Below, one piece after another: positions 10,543 through 20,178 of a stretch of DNA of 64,000 bases. The first letter of the stretch is position 1. The number at the start of each line of letters is the position of its first letter. The notes beneath the pieces are model-generated. The model had not been told where the DNA came from and did no database searches. It saw only the letters and a list, made by a program, of their open reading frames with translations. A program made the translations under genes and the position numbers. The stretch spans positions 893,001-957,000 of the forward strand of contig JANFNE010000017.1 of the NCBI GenBank assembly GCA_024867545.1, given 5' to 3'. Origin of the DNA: Phytopythium helicoides. Its lineage: Eukaryota > Oomycota > Peronosporomycetes > Pythiales > Pythiaceae.

Positions 10543-11139
10543 ATGGTCCGTTCGTTCGTTCTGTCTGCGGCTGCGGCTGCTGCCGTGGCTTCGATCGCCG
10601 AGGCCCACCAGTACGTGATCCTCCCGGCGCCAACCTGGAACACGGACAGTAAGGACGTCATGTACGCGCCGCTGGCGTTCCTCGAGGACCAGGGCTTCGC
10701 CACTCAGGAAGACTTCACCTCGTGGCGCTCGGAAAACGGCTACGACAGCCTGCGCGCCTTCATGGACGGTGCCAAGTATACCGTCACGGACGGTGCCGAC
10801 TTCACATGCGGGTGGACGGACAAGTCAGGCACGGCTCAAGCGATCCCAGATGGAACCATGCGCTCCACAGGCTACACCCACGATGGCCCGTGCGAAGTCT
10901 GGCTTGACGACACCATGGTGATGCAGTACGACAACTGCCACGAGTCAATCTCGGGCAAGACCTACGACCTCGACTACTCGAGCTGCACGAGCACGTGCAC
11001 GCTCTACTGGTTCTGGATGGGTGTGCGATACCTCAAAAACGAGTACTCGTGGCAGATCTACAAGAACTGTGTCCCTCTCTCGGCTTCGGCTCGTCGCCTT
11101 GAGGGTGCCCCGCCCAACGCTTCGGCCATCTTCAACTAA
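10543..11139 (+). CDS. AA17 lytic polysaccharide monooxygenase, copy 1 (subtype A)
   Basis: A 198-residue secreted protein from ATG 10543. The signal peptide (hydrophobic AAAAAAVASIAEA) ends so that the mature protein begins HQYVILPAPTW, placing the obligate N-terminal His of the LPMO histidine brace. The second brace His fits GYTHDGPCE, mature residue 92. Cys residues in FTCGW, GPCEVW, DNCHE, SSCTSTC and YKNCVPL would form the disulfides. AA17 enzymes are copper-dependent and cleave plant pectin oxidatively; they are known from Phytophthora, where some are virulence factors. An upstream in-frame extension to 10459 lacks signal-peptide character, so the later ATG is preferred. It faces AA17 copy 2 tail to tail. 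Confidence 0.93.
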   Translation: MVRSFVLSAAAAAAVASIAEAHQYVILPAPTWNTDSKDVMYAPLAFLEDQGFATQEDFTSWRSENGYDSLRAFMDGAKYTVTDGADFTCGWTDKSGTAQAIPDGTMRSTGYTHDGPCEVWLDDTMVMQYDNCHESISGKTYDLDYSSCTSTCTLYWFWMGVRYLKNEYSWQIYKNCVPLSASARRLEGAPPNASAIFN

Positions 11140-11457
11140 GCGCGCGCGACGCTTATCGAGTAGATGCATCGCAGCGCTCGTGTGAATGTGAAATGGATGT
11201 GTGCGAGTGTAACCTGTCGGTTGCCCGTGTGAGTGTGTTTGAAGTCATCTACATGACTACGGAGGAGATCAATCCTGGACAGTGACAGAAAATCAAACGG
11301 AAGCAAAGCAAGATACCACACTGTCAGGCCCACAAGAATCTCGGACACCTCGCCATTGCTGGCGACAAGTACTACAGTTGAAAAGCTCACTTTTACTACG
11401 AAGCTGACACGACTGACTTGCACACTCATATCCTGGGCTCTTTCTCCTCACGGGCAT
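11140..11457. other. convergent 3' spacer, no gene recognised
   Basis: Spacer between the 3' ends of AA17 copies 1 and 2. The first 80 bases resemble the sequence after AA17 copy 4 (18657-18735), including a GATGCATC core, so the duplication covers the 3' flank. Nothing else recognised. Confidence 0.5.
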
Positions 11458-12063
11458 TTAGTTCTCGTCGATGACAAGGGCCGACTCGTTAGCAGCACCC
11501 TCGAGGCGACGTGCCGACGTCGACAGCGGCACACAGTTCTTGTACACCTGCCACGAGTAGGCGTTGTTCAGGTAGCGAACACCAAGCCAGTACCAGTGCA
11601 GCGTGCACGTTCCAGAGCAGCTCGAGTAGTCCACAGCCGTGTCCTTGCCCGAGATGGCCTCATGGCAGTTGTCGTTGGCGTAAATGCGCGTGCTGTCGAG
11701 CCAAATCTCGCACGGACCGTCGTGCGTGTACCCCGTAGAGCGGAAGTTTGCCGGGATGGGCTGCGCAGTGCCCGACGCGTCCGTCCAGCCGCAGTAGTAG
11801 TCGGCGCCGCTGGTGACCGTGTACGAGGCGCCATCCATGAAGGCGCGCAGCGTCTTGTAGCCCTTGGCACGACGCCAGGCGTTGAAGTCCTCCTGCGTCG
11901 CGAAGCCCTGGTCCTCGAGGAACGCCAGCGGCGCGTACATGACGTCCTTGCTGTCCGTGTTCCAGGTCGGCGCCGGCAGGATCACGTACTGGTGAGCCTC
12001 GGCGATGGAGACCACGGCAGCAGCGGCAGCGGCGGACAGAGCGAGCGAGAGCGACGGAGCCAT
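11458..12063 (-). CDS. AA17 lytic polysaccharide monooxygenase, copy 2 (A/B mosaic)
   Basis: A 201-residue secreted protein from ATG 12063 to TAA-type stop at 11458. The signal peptide ends IAEA and the mature protein starts HQYVILPAPTW; the second brace His is in GYTHDGPCE. The first 37 mature residues match copy 1 exactly, ending ATQEDF, but from about WRRAKGYKTLRAF onward the protein follows subtype B (copies 3 and 5): IPANFRSTGYTHDGP, TRIYANDNCH, KDTAVDYSSC and the tail EGAANESAL. Both brace histidines and the Cys pattern are intact, so it should be functional. Inverted relative to its neighbours. Confidence 0.93.
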   Translation of the reverse strand: MAPSLSLALSAAAAAAVVSIAEAHQYVILPAPTWNTDSKDVMYAPLAFLEDQGFATQEDFNAWRRAKGYKTLRAFMDGASYTVTSGADYYCGWTDASGTAQPIPANFRSTGYTHDGPCEIWLDSTRIYANDNCHEAISGKDTAVDYSSCSGTCTLHWYWLGVRYLNNAYSWQVYKNCVPLSTSARRLEGAANESALVIDEN

Positions 12064-13702
12064 GGCGACGGACGACTGGACCTGTTAGTCTAGCTGGTGC
12101 GCTGAGCCACGTGAGCTGCTGTCGGCGATTCTCGCAATGAGTGAGCCTGTAAGCCCCGCTCGAGCGCGGCGTCGTACGCAGACTACGGCCTGGAGCTGCG
12201 GAGGCTCATAGAGAGAAGCCTAGCTGCCTGCACAGCCTGGTGGAGCTCACTAAGCGGGCGGGTGACCCAGCAAGGATATGTCGGGCAGTGCATTTCAGAT
12301 CGCTCAGGTTCTGCCGCGGCAGGTGGCTCAATTCAAAGGCTGTTCGAAGGAGCTGAATCGTATTAGAGTTCAGAGGCACATGTTGGAATTTGTATGTGGA
12401 GACGGACTCGAATACTAGTATTTCGGTGATGTATAGATTGGGCAGGCACCTCTGAAGGCTGGGCGGGCCAAAGTGGCCCAAAACAGGGCGGAACGCGTTG
12501 GCTAGCGTGCCGTAGAGTCTGGGGCAAAGTGGAGTGCTGCGTCGCAACTCACGACTCCACGTTGCAACGGGAACATGCCTCCGAGTGATCCGAACGCTTG
12601 ATGAACGAAAGCGAAGGAAACCACGGTGCCCCCACTGTATCACGACTGGTAGCGTCACACGTGAAGGTGACCGACAAACTGCAGCTGAGCTCCGCTCGGC
12701 TGCGCTTCGTTCGGGTCGTCGAGCTGAGCTGCCGATCGATGTGAATCCATTTTACCCTCGACGGTTCATGTCACGCTGCAGTCAAATGCTGCGCTCGGGA
12801 TCCAGTACTTCTTTAGTCGGGAGATCACAAGCGAAGCCCTCGAGTCAAAGCCCTAGCTCCAACAAGAGTCAACGGGCGATTGATCGTTTCCTCTTGAGCT
12901 CATCGAGAGCCTGAACTGATCCGCGTAGCTAATTGCAACCGTGATGATCGCAACACGATCATCAAGATGGTCCCATGACCATGCGGGGATGTAGAATCGT
13001 CGGTGAAACAGCCCTACGCGAGAGAACGCGCGGGCGTGCCATGCGCTAACTCATGCCCTCCACAACTGCATTCCACGATAGATCTAATGCATTCTCAAAG
13101 TCTCTACAGCTGTGGCAGCACCACCTTCATAAACGCGCGAAAGAGCAAACTTGGTGGGATGGAGAGCTGGCTGTGACCTCAACCATCGCGTGATCGCAGC
13201 CCGGATTTTCAATGCCAGCTGGAATCGCGTCGCGGCCCACACACTCGCCGCTGTATGACATCAAGCCTGTCAGCTTCGTAGAGACTTGAACGATGGTACT
13301 GTACATTGAACGCGAAGGCAATGCGCAGGAGCATTCGCCTCGTGCGCCGAATCCCGCAGCTAACCATGCGATCGGCTCGCCGTCTACGACGTCGCGAGTG
13401 AGCCCTACAGTCGGCGACTCGTCGTACAGTACAGGTGGCGTCATGTCAGTGCCACCCGACTCGCCTCTACATGCTTTTTTCCCAGACGCTCGGAGCCTTT
13501 ACGCTAGGGGTGTACCGTACAGGACTGTTGCCGTACAAACAGAAAAATGCCCATCCATTCGAACAGCAGAGCAACGCCATACTCAGATCAAGACGTTTGG
13601 GCCGTTACCGGTTGTCAATGACAGCTCACTCCGAGAGACTGCTCACTCTGCAATTCGCCGTCCGCCACACAGGTCACCTCGCCTCCGCGCTCCACTGCCA
13701 GC
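12064..13702. other. intergenic region of AA17 cluster, no gene recognised
   Basis: The longest frames (12206-12658 minus, 12534-12914 plus, 13127-13444 minus) have no domain, signal peptide or supporting context. A short sequence near 12958-12990 has a diverged inverted counterpart near 16955-16990, suggesting an old dispersed repeat. The last 100 bases are the AA17 copy 3 promoter, shared with copy 5. Confidence 0.45.
13641..13656 (+). promoter_or_regulatory. oomycete initiator (Inr/FPR-like) for AA17 copy 3
   Basis: GCTCACTCTGCAATTC, 47 bases before the ATG, closely fits the oomycete core promoter, a GCTCATTYY initiator running into a CAWTTT-like flank. The same 16 bases occur at 19433-19448 before AA17 copy 5. 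Confidence 0.6.
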
Positions 13703-14344
13703 ATGGCCCCCACCTCGATCCTTTCAGCCGTCGCCACCGTTGCGGCCATTTCCAGCACGGCACTGCTGGCGCCTGTGGCCGATGCCCACCAGTATGTGAT
13801 CCTGCCCAAGCCCACCTGGACTTCGGATGACCACGACGTGTGGTACGCGCCACTCGCCTTCCTGGAGAACCAGGGCTTCAAGACTGAGGAGGACTTCAAT
13901 GGTTGGCGCCGCAAGAACGGCTACAAGACACTGCGTGCCTTCATGGACGGCGCCAAGTACACGGTCACCAGCGGCGCCGACTACTACTGCGGCCACACCA
14001 AGGCGAACGGGACGCCGCAGCCCATCCCGGCCAACTTCCGCTCTACGGGGTACACGCACGACGGTCCGTGCGAGATCTGGCTTGACAACACGCGCATTTA
14101 CGCCAACGACAACTGCCACGCCGCCATCACGGGCAAGGACACGGCTGTGGACTACTCGAGCTGCAAGGGCACGTGCACCCTCCGCTGGTACTGGCTGGGT
14201 GTTCGCTACCTGAACAACGCCTACTCGTGGCAAATCTACAAGAACTGCGTGCCACTATCGACATCGGCACGCCGCCTCGAGGGTGCTGCTAACGAGTCGG
14301 CGCTTGCGATTGACGAGTTTGCGCATGGCGAGTTTGAGCAGTAA
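13703..14344 (+). CDS. AA17 lytic polysaccharide monooxygenase, copy 3 (subtype B)
   Basis: A 213-residue secreted protein from ATG 13703. The signal peptide (VATVAAISSTALLAPVADA) precedes mature HQYVILPKPTW; the second brace His is in GYTHDGPCE. Subtype B marks: WTSDDHDVWYAPLAF, DYYCGHTKANGTPQP and TRIYANDNCH. The C-terminus adds a short acidic tail (IDEFAHGEFEQ) absent from subtype A. All brace and Cys residues are present, so it is probably active on pectin outside the cell. Promoter and signal-peptide sequence are nearly shared with copy 5, its closest paralogue. Confidence 0.93.
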   Translation: MAPTSILSAVATVAAISSTALLAPVADAHQYVILPKPTWTSDDHDVWYAPLAFLENQGFKTEEDFNGWRRKNGYKTLRAFMDGAKYTVTSGADYYCGHTKANGTPQPIPANFRSTGYTHDGPCEIWLDNTRIYANDNCHAAITGKDTAVDYSSCKGTCTLRWYWLGVRYLNNAYSWQIYKNCVPLSTSARRLEGAANESALAIDEFAHGEFEQ

Positions 14345-15951
14345 ACAGTTTGCCAGGTTATTGTGGCGGGCGTCGTGGGTGTCGGGTGTCAAGTATCGTA
14401 GTCCTACTAGTTGTATATCTTGTGAGTTCCCCCAGCAACATGCAATTTGTTGAGCTGCCATTAGAATGGCTGCAACCGGAACTTTACTGGACCATCCACT
14501 CGCATCCTCATGCCAAGAAAATTCACAACAGAGCGGTGGATTTGATGTGTTGCGCAAGTCCCCATAGTCATTACAACGGTTCTACAGCACATGTTTGGTC
14601 GGCGTTCGAGCTAGATAGATTGAGAGCGCACTCAGGCCTGCTTTCGTGGTGGATCTCGGAGGTGCTCACGGACCCTGATCGCTCATGGGTGGTCGATCAA
14701 GAGCTGAGTGCACAAGATCACCATACTCTCAGCATACGCGTTGAGTAGAAGCCTGCTAAAAGACGAGCATCAGAGCGAACAAGACCCAGGAGGATACTAC
14801 CGATGCCATCCACGCTTCTGTATTCGAGTAGGAGCCTGCACCAATATGATTTCGGCCTCTTTCGTATTGCACAAGGCTCTCAACTTGCCAGGTCAGGAGT
14901 CTCAATCTGCCAAACCAGGAGGAGCTCACGCCTCAAGACTACGTAAATGCGCTATAGCAAAGCCTTGAAGCACTAACCAGGTGGTGATGAAGATCCCCCA
15001 TTCGAGCGATTCACGCGCCAGAAGCTGAAGCACGTCCGATCTTCTTTCCCTGTTCGCGATCTGACCTCTGATGATGTCCGCTATACCTCGAGAATGATAG
15101 ATCTCCTTCAAGACGTATGTGGCATGGTGTCGATTTGCGCTAATTGGTACCTTTGAGACTTGATGAAAGGTCGAAATCGACCAAGAGCCTTCGTCTTGCC
15201 TCCCGCGTTCGGCGCATTCGAGCTACATCAAGGTATGATCGAAAACAGTTAGTCTTGGTACGGGCTACGCCAGTTCGTCAACTTCTTCGCTTGGAACACG
15301 CCCACACGCCAACACCCTAGCAACATATTGTTGTCTGGATGCTTTTATGAGAATGGAAATGAATGCCTGATCTTCAGTGCAGTCGGGGCAGTAGATTCAA
15401 TGCTTGTGAAACTAGCCGACTGAGTCTACACAGCAACGGCGAAGTCAATGGCGATGCCACCAAGATAGCTATTGGCGCCCTCTGCATGGAGAGATTAATG
15501 GAACTAGGGCCTTGGCAGTTGCCTTTTGTCCGCATTGACACCCAGTTCAATGACGAAAGGCGAAGGGTAAGGCCAAGATTTATGGCCGACAAAAAGACGA
15601 CAGCGATGACTGGAAGCAGAAGAAAAGTTAAGTCAACAGTGAAGCGAGAGAGGTCGAGTGCGTGGGGCGAGAATAGAGCTCGGAGATCAATATCAATCTG
15701 TTATAACCGCGAGCATGCAGCTCAGCCTTGATCCCAGTGACTTAAGATGATCCTCGGTCTTGAGATAAATCTACCTGAGGGTTGACCAGGTCGCTATAGC
15801 TCATGCTATTCGCTTGCTTCCGTGAGTTGCCACACAGAGGCACATGAGTCACCGTGTTGACACGCTTGGTATGACCAGCAGCAGCGACGTGAGACCTTGG
15901 CAAAACCTGGCCCAGCGAGTCTACCTCGTCGCTTGGTCAAGCTCAGAGTAT
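14345..15951. other. intergenic region of AA17 cluster, no gene recognised
   Basis: No frame has recognisable domains. Frames at 14350-14748, 14708-14968 and 15363-15731 are short and of unremarkable composition. A GA-rich stretch around 15620-15690 is the only compositional feature. Confidence 0.45.
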
Positions 15952-16605
15952 CTAGATGTTGCTGTTGCTCTCAAGTATGGGCTCGTCTTCTTCATCCCGC
16001 ACTTTCTCGTCAATCTCAGCAATCTCAGCCATCCCTTTTTCGAACGCTGTCTTCGAGGCATAGAATATTTTACAGATTAGTAGATGGGTCAAGTCTAGCA
16101 AAGCCAGGAGGAGATTGCTTCGCGTGTCCACCCTGGTTGTGTCTTGATTCCGGTCGCAAGGGCCAATCGCGCCAATAGATCGGTAGCGCACCATCTTGTG
16201 ACTGTCGCTGCGATAATTGGGATGACGGTGACGAGAGAGACTCAGGCGGGGATGACAGCACGGTCGAAGATCGGCATGCCTTGGTTCTCCTTGGCGGCGA
16301 AGCTTGAAAGCTCCGAAATGAGCCTCAAATAGCATCGTGCGGTGCTTCTTCATCTGAACACGCCGCTTAGGATTGCGTTTGCCCGACAAAATCAAGTCAC
16401 CCTTGTGAAGTTTCAAACGTGAGGCTACGGGCATGTTGTTCACCAAGCAGCTCACCAATGAGAGCCCCTTGAACGAGTGATAAGAGGAGATTTTCACGTG
16501 GTAGCCACAAATGCCTCGACTGCAAGACGCAGATGGCTGCGCGCTTCCATCACTGTACTCTATCTTGATCGCGTGCATTACCCCGACGCCATCCATCGCA
16601 TTCAT
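15952..16605 (-). CDS. hypothetical protein, possibly PDZ-like at N-terminus
   Basis: A 217-codon frame from ATG 16605 ending at 15952. Residues about 40-75 (FKGLSLVSCLVNNMPVASRL then KLHKGDLIL) resemble a PDZ pattern, a glycine-leucine loop followed later by GD-I. The C-terminus is acidic (EIDEKVRDEEDEPILE). The Arg/His-rich middle looks less like native coding sequence, so it may be an eroded gene. No neighbour supports a function. Confidence 0.25.
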   Translation of the reverse strand: MNAMDGVGVMHAIKIEYSDGSAQPSASCSRGICGYHVKISSYHSFKGLSLVSCLVNNMPVASRLKLHKGDLILSGKRNPKRRVQMKKHRTMLFEAHFGAFKLRRQGEPRHADLRPCCHPRLSLSRHRHPNYRSDSHKMVRYRSIGAIGPCDRNQDTTRVDTRSNLLLALLDLTHLLICKIFYASKTAFEKGMAEIAEIDEKVRDEEDEPILESNSNI

Positions 16606-17474
16606 TTAAGCACTGCTCAGGTCTGCGATTGAGCATAGACTTCCATGGTAGTTGCCGCGACGCCGAATACATTAGGGGCAAAACCGTCAAGATCGACCCT
16701 GGTCTTTCGATTTGTGCCATGTGCCATGGACTCCCCCGTCTAGCGCGTGACGGGGGTCTGGCTCGAAAGTTTGAGGGCAGGTAAACTTTCAGATGGCTGG
16801 TGATGAGAGCGGCAACCCCATCTCAACAGATTGTAGCTGCAGGGGGTTCTGAAAGGCGCTGCCACTGCTTTGTAACGCTCGACTAACATCATATTTATTG
16901 CCGAATACTGTTGTGAAGGGTAGTGGGCGATCGTTTCCACGTGCTTCAAGGATGCCACGGATCCACATGGTCATGATCATCTTGATGAGTGCTCACCGGG
17001 CGAATCACAACAAACGACAGCATCACTTGTAGGCCGTACAGTATTGAGGTGACCCTCGCAGTGCGGTAGTCGCAGCGTGGAGTCGAAAAATAGTACCTTT
17101 CTCGCACGAGGGATGGTGATGGTGCGGCAGATCGAGTGAGCACGATCACAATGATGACAGCACACCGTTACACTCAGGCTGGTGTGACCAACAGTAACCA
17201 ATGACAGATCAAGTGAGCATGGCGATACGTTTTTTTTTTGGATAGCGTGAAAGTGAAGCCTTGCGATAGTATAATTAGTTCAAAATATTAGAATCGTTCT
17301 TGATCACAGCGAGTATGGGCAGCGTAGACTCCCCGTATGAAGGAACTTACAGATAAATTGTAAAGTCGTTCAACGTACAAGCCATTTTGGGGAGCGAAGA
17401 TTTTAAGAGGACCCAACACACACTTTCTCTCTCCAAGTGAATGACGAGCGAAGACTTCAGCGAAGAAAATCGCA

Positions 17475-17580
17475 GCTACTTGTGGCCGCTTGGAAGCAAA
17501 CAGCAAGTGAGCTCAAGGATGGAGAGCGCAAGAAACAGCAGTTGTGGTCTACGTTCCCGGTTGACGAGACGAGTGACGGG
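17475..17580 (+). pseudogene. fragment of coiled-coil gene 3' end (duplication relic)
   Basis: One frame reads AAWKQTASELKDGERKKQQL then WS, matching the C-terminus of the protein encoded at 7278-9720 (AWKQAAGELK and KQQLWSK). Everything upstream in that gene is missing, so this is a truncated non-functional copy marking one end of the duplicated block. Confidence 0.75.
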
Positions 17581-17997
17581 TGGGTATTGTCTCAATGAAT
17601 ACAGTATTCACACCCTTCTTCGATGCCATGAGGAAACGTTGGAGTCAGTCTCATCTCGCTCGTGACCTAGACAGTGTTCGGGCATGATATCCCTGTGCGA
17701 ACGCAATGTGCAGACTCCATATCCATGGCAGTGTTGTCAAGAAAACAGGAGATCACGCGGTGTTGCGAGCTACCAGCTGTCGTGCCCGTGCTATCTGTTC
17801 TCCTCTCAAATGGAGACACTTCCCATGACATGTAAAAGCCTCGACGTAGCACCATGATAATCACGAATGCTCGTTAAATCCCTGTCTGCGCTAATCCTTT
17901 GTACGCGTGGACCCTAAGCATCAGAGTACAGCAGCATTGTACACAAGCTGCTTCTGAGGATCACAGGCGAGTGAGGTGGCCCTGGTGATCCCAGCTC

Positions 17998-18015
17998 GTG
18001 CCATTCCCAAATTTG
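17998..18015 (+). promoter_or_regulatory. oomycete initiator (Inr/FPR-like) for AA17 copy 4
   Basis: GTGCCATTCCCAAATTTG, about 45 bases before the ATG, matches the CATTCC initiator followed by a CAAATTT flanking region typical of oomycete promoters. Confidence 0.55.
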
Positions 18016-18059
18016 CCACCAGTCGACCAGACCCATCGCCAAGCACCTCCTTCGCCAGA

Positions 18060-18656
18060 ATGACCCGTCCGTTCGCTCTGTCTGCTGCCGCCGCTGCTGC
18101 TGCCGTGGCTTCGATCGCCGAGGCCCACCAAACCGTAATCCTCCCGGCGCCAACCTGGACCACGGACAGCAGAGACGTCAAGTACGCGCCGCTCGCCTTT
18201 CTCGAGAACCAGGGCTTCGCCACTCAGGAGGACTTCAACTCGTGGCGCTCAGAAAACGGCTACGACAGCCTGCGCGCCTTCATGGACGGTGCCAAGTATA
18301 CCGTCACGGACGGCGCCGACTTCACATGCGGCTGGACGGACAAGTCGGGTACGCCCCAGCCGATCCCGGATGGGACCATGCGTTCCACGGGCTACACTCA
18401 CGATGGCCCGTGCGAGGTCTGGCTTGACGACACCATGGTGTTGCAGCACGACAACTGTCATGAGGCAATCTCAGGCAAGACCTACGACCTCGACTACTCG
18501 AGCTGCAAGGACACGTGTACGCTCTACTGGTTCTGGATGGGTGTGCGTCACCTCAGCGGGTACTCGTGGCAGATCTACAAGAACTGTGTCCCCCTTTCGG
18601 CTTCGGCTCGTCGCCTTGAGGGTGCCCCGCCTAACGCTTCGACCATCTTCAACTAA
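18060..18656 (+). CDS. AA17 lytic polysaccharide monooxygenase, copy 4 (subtype A)
   Basis: A 198-residue secreted protein from ATG 18060, the direct duplicate of copy 1, with the same length, tail (GAPPNAS) and flanks. The signal peptide ends IAEA and the mature protein starts HQTVILPAPTW, so brace His1 is kept but residue 3 is Thr instead of the Tyr seen in the other intact copies. The second brace His is in GYTHDGPCE and all Cys residues are kept. Probable extracellular copper oxidase on pectin; the Tyr3 change may alter the surface near the copper. Confidence 0.93.
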   Translation: MTRPFALSAAAAAAAVASIAEAHQTVILPAPTWTTDSRDVKYAPLAFLENQGFATQEDFNSWRSENGYDSLRAFMDGAKYTVTDGADFTCGWTDKSGTPQPIPDGTMRSTGYTHDGPCEVWLDDTMVLQHDNCHEAISGKTYDLDYSSCKDTCTLYWFWMGVRHLSGYSWQIYKNCVPLSASARRLEGAPPNASTIFN

Positions 18657-18822
18657 GCGCGCGCGACGATTTTCCGAGTAGATGCATCACAGCGCTCGTG
18701 TGAATGTGAAAATGGATGTGTGCAAGTGTAAGCAGCCAATCGACTTTGTGACTTGGCGTTGTGTTCGTTGGCTCATTGCGAATTGCAACTGTGCACGTAA
18801 TGATGCAATTTCCAGGAGTTCC

Positions 18823-18825
<3 letters not shown>

Positions 18826-18918
<93 letters not shown>
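18826..18918. repeat. GA dinucleotide microsatellite
   Basis: An almost perfect run of about 46 GA units. Such tracts are length-unstable and may mark a breakpoint or assembly weak point in the AA17 cluster. Confidence 0.97.
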
Positions 18919-18920
<2 letters not shown>

Positions 18921-19432
18921 CCGGGAACTCTTGAGACGACCTAGTTGGCGTGGTTGTGATGACACATCGGGTGAGCGAAGAAGTTGAAAGCGACGTTTTC
19001 TTTGCTCCAGGAAAACAGATTCTCCGTCCTCGCCGAAACCCATTCTCCATCACCGTTTTGCTGCTGAAATGAGCTGGTCGAGACTTCCACAGATCCACAT
19101 GTTGATAGACGTCTTGATCAGTTCTTTTCCCTGTCGATCAACGAAGCGCATTTCGTATACATGTATGACGAGTCATGATCTAGAGAGTACCTGCAATCAT
19201 TTATGCCGCTGCAGCGTAGCGTGTAGCTGCAATCATATCAAGTGAGCACGCCTCTACTGATGCTCACAGCCTTTACAGTATGGGTTTCAATGGCTCCAGT
19301 GATACCAATTGAAAACGTCAGGCACTACTCACATCCTCGAACAGCAAACCACTGAAATTCAAGACGTTTGGGCTGTTACAGGATGTCAACGGGCGCAGGC
19401 GCTGCTACCGAGACTGCTCACTCCGAGAGACT

Positions 19433-19448
19433 GCTCACTCTGCAATTC
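19433..19448 (+). promoter_or_regulatory. oomycete initiator (Inr/FPR-like) for AA17 copy 5
   Basis: GCTCACTCTGCAATTC, the same as at 13641-13656 and at a similar distance (47 bases) before the ATG. Confidence 0.6.
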
Positions 19449-19494
19449 GCCGTCCGCCACACAGGTCGCCTCACCTCCGTGCTCCACTGCCAGC

Positions 19495-20178
19495 ATGGCC
19501 CCCACCTCGATCCTCTCGGCCGTCGCCACCGTCGCGGCCATCTCCAGCGCGGCGCTGGTGGCGCCTGTGGCCGATGCCCACCAGTACGTGATCCTGCCCA
19601 AGCCCACGTGGACCTCGAACGACCGCGATGTATGGTACGCGCCGCTCGCCTTCCTGGAGAACCAGGGTTTCAAGACCGAGCAGGACTTCAATGAGTGGCG
19701 CCGCAGAAACGGCTACAAGTCGCTGCGCGCCTTCATGGATGGCGCCAAGTACACGGTTACTCCTGGGGCCGACTACTACTGCGGTCACACCAAGGCGAAT
19801 GGTACGCCACAGCCCATCCCGGCCAACTTCCGCTCCACGGGATACACTCACGATGGTCCGTGCGAGATTTGGCTTGACGACAAGATGATCTACGCCAACG
19901 ACAACTGCCACGCCTCCGTCATTGGCAAGAACACGGCCGTGGATTACTCGAGCTGCAAGGGCAAGTGCATGCTGCGCTGGTACTGGCTCGGCGTTCGCTA
20001 CCTCAAGAAGCGGTACTCGTGGCAAATCTACAAGAACTGTGTGCCACTGTCGAGGTCGGCACGCCACCTCGAGGGTGCCGCTAACGAGTCGGCGCTTGCG
20101 ATTGACGAGTTCGCGGATGACGAGTTTGATGACGAATTTGTCCACGATGAGCTCGCGCACGACGAGTTCGAGGAGTAG
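19495..20178 (+). CDS. AA17 lytic polysaccharide monooxygenase, copy 5 (subtype B, acidic tail)
   Basis: A 227-residue secreted protein from ATG 19495. The signal peptide resembles copy 3 and ends VADA; the mature protein starts HQYVILPKPTW with the second brace His in GYTHDGPCE. The catalytic domain matches copy 3 with changes such as DKMIYANDNCH and GVRYLKKRYSW. The C-terminal tail is expanded into DEF-type repeats (DEFADDEFDDEF, then HDELAHDEFEE), more than twice the tail of copy 3. The upstream in-frame extension to 19309 is not signal-like, so it was not used. Confidence 0.92.
   Translation: MAPTSILSAVATVAAISSAALVAPVADAHQYVILPKPTWTSNDRDVWYAPLAFLENQGFKTEQDFNEWRRRNGYKSLRAFMDGAKYTVTPGADYYCGHTKANGTPQPIPANFRSTGYTHDGPCEIWLDDKMIYANDNCHASVIGKNTAVDYSSCKGKCMLRWYWLGVRYLKKRYSWQIYKNCVPLSRSARHLEGAANESALAIDEFADDEFDDEFVHDELAHDEFEE

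Larger units (their letters stand above)
16606..18059. other. duplicated and repeat-derived intergenic region
   Basis: Holds the diverged copy of the coiled-coil gene 3' end (about 17480-17575) and the counterpart of 10074-10270 (17667-17864). These align in the same order as upstream of AA17 copy 1, so about 0.6 kb of this stretch is duplicated DNA. The part from 16606 to 17440 shows nothing recognisable. Confidence 0.55.
18657..19494. other. intergenic with GA microsatellite, no gene recognised
   Basis: Contains 3' flank shared with copy 1, a long GA tract, then unique sequence, then the promoter of copy 5, which is nearly shared with copy 3. Open frames through the GA tract (poly Arg-Glu or Ser-Leu) are artefacts of the repeat. 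Confidence 0.6.

Noticed and set aside
11356..12093. A 245-codon plus-strand frame opposite AA17 copy 2
   Set aside because: Val/Arg-rich shadow of the minus-strand coding sequence; no signal, domain or start context. The same applies to 19471-20160 on the minus strand opposite copy 5.
12206..12658. A 150-codon minus-strand frame between AA17 copies 2 and 3
   Set aside because: No recognisable domain, composition not protein-like, and no neighbour or promoter support.
18649..19098. Frames of poly Ser-Leu and poly Arg-Glu
   Set aside because: Produced by the GA microsatellite; no real gene.
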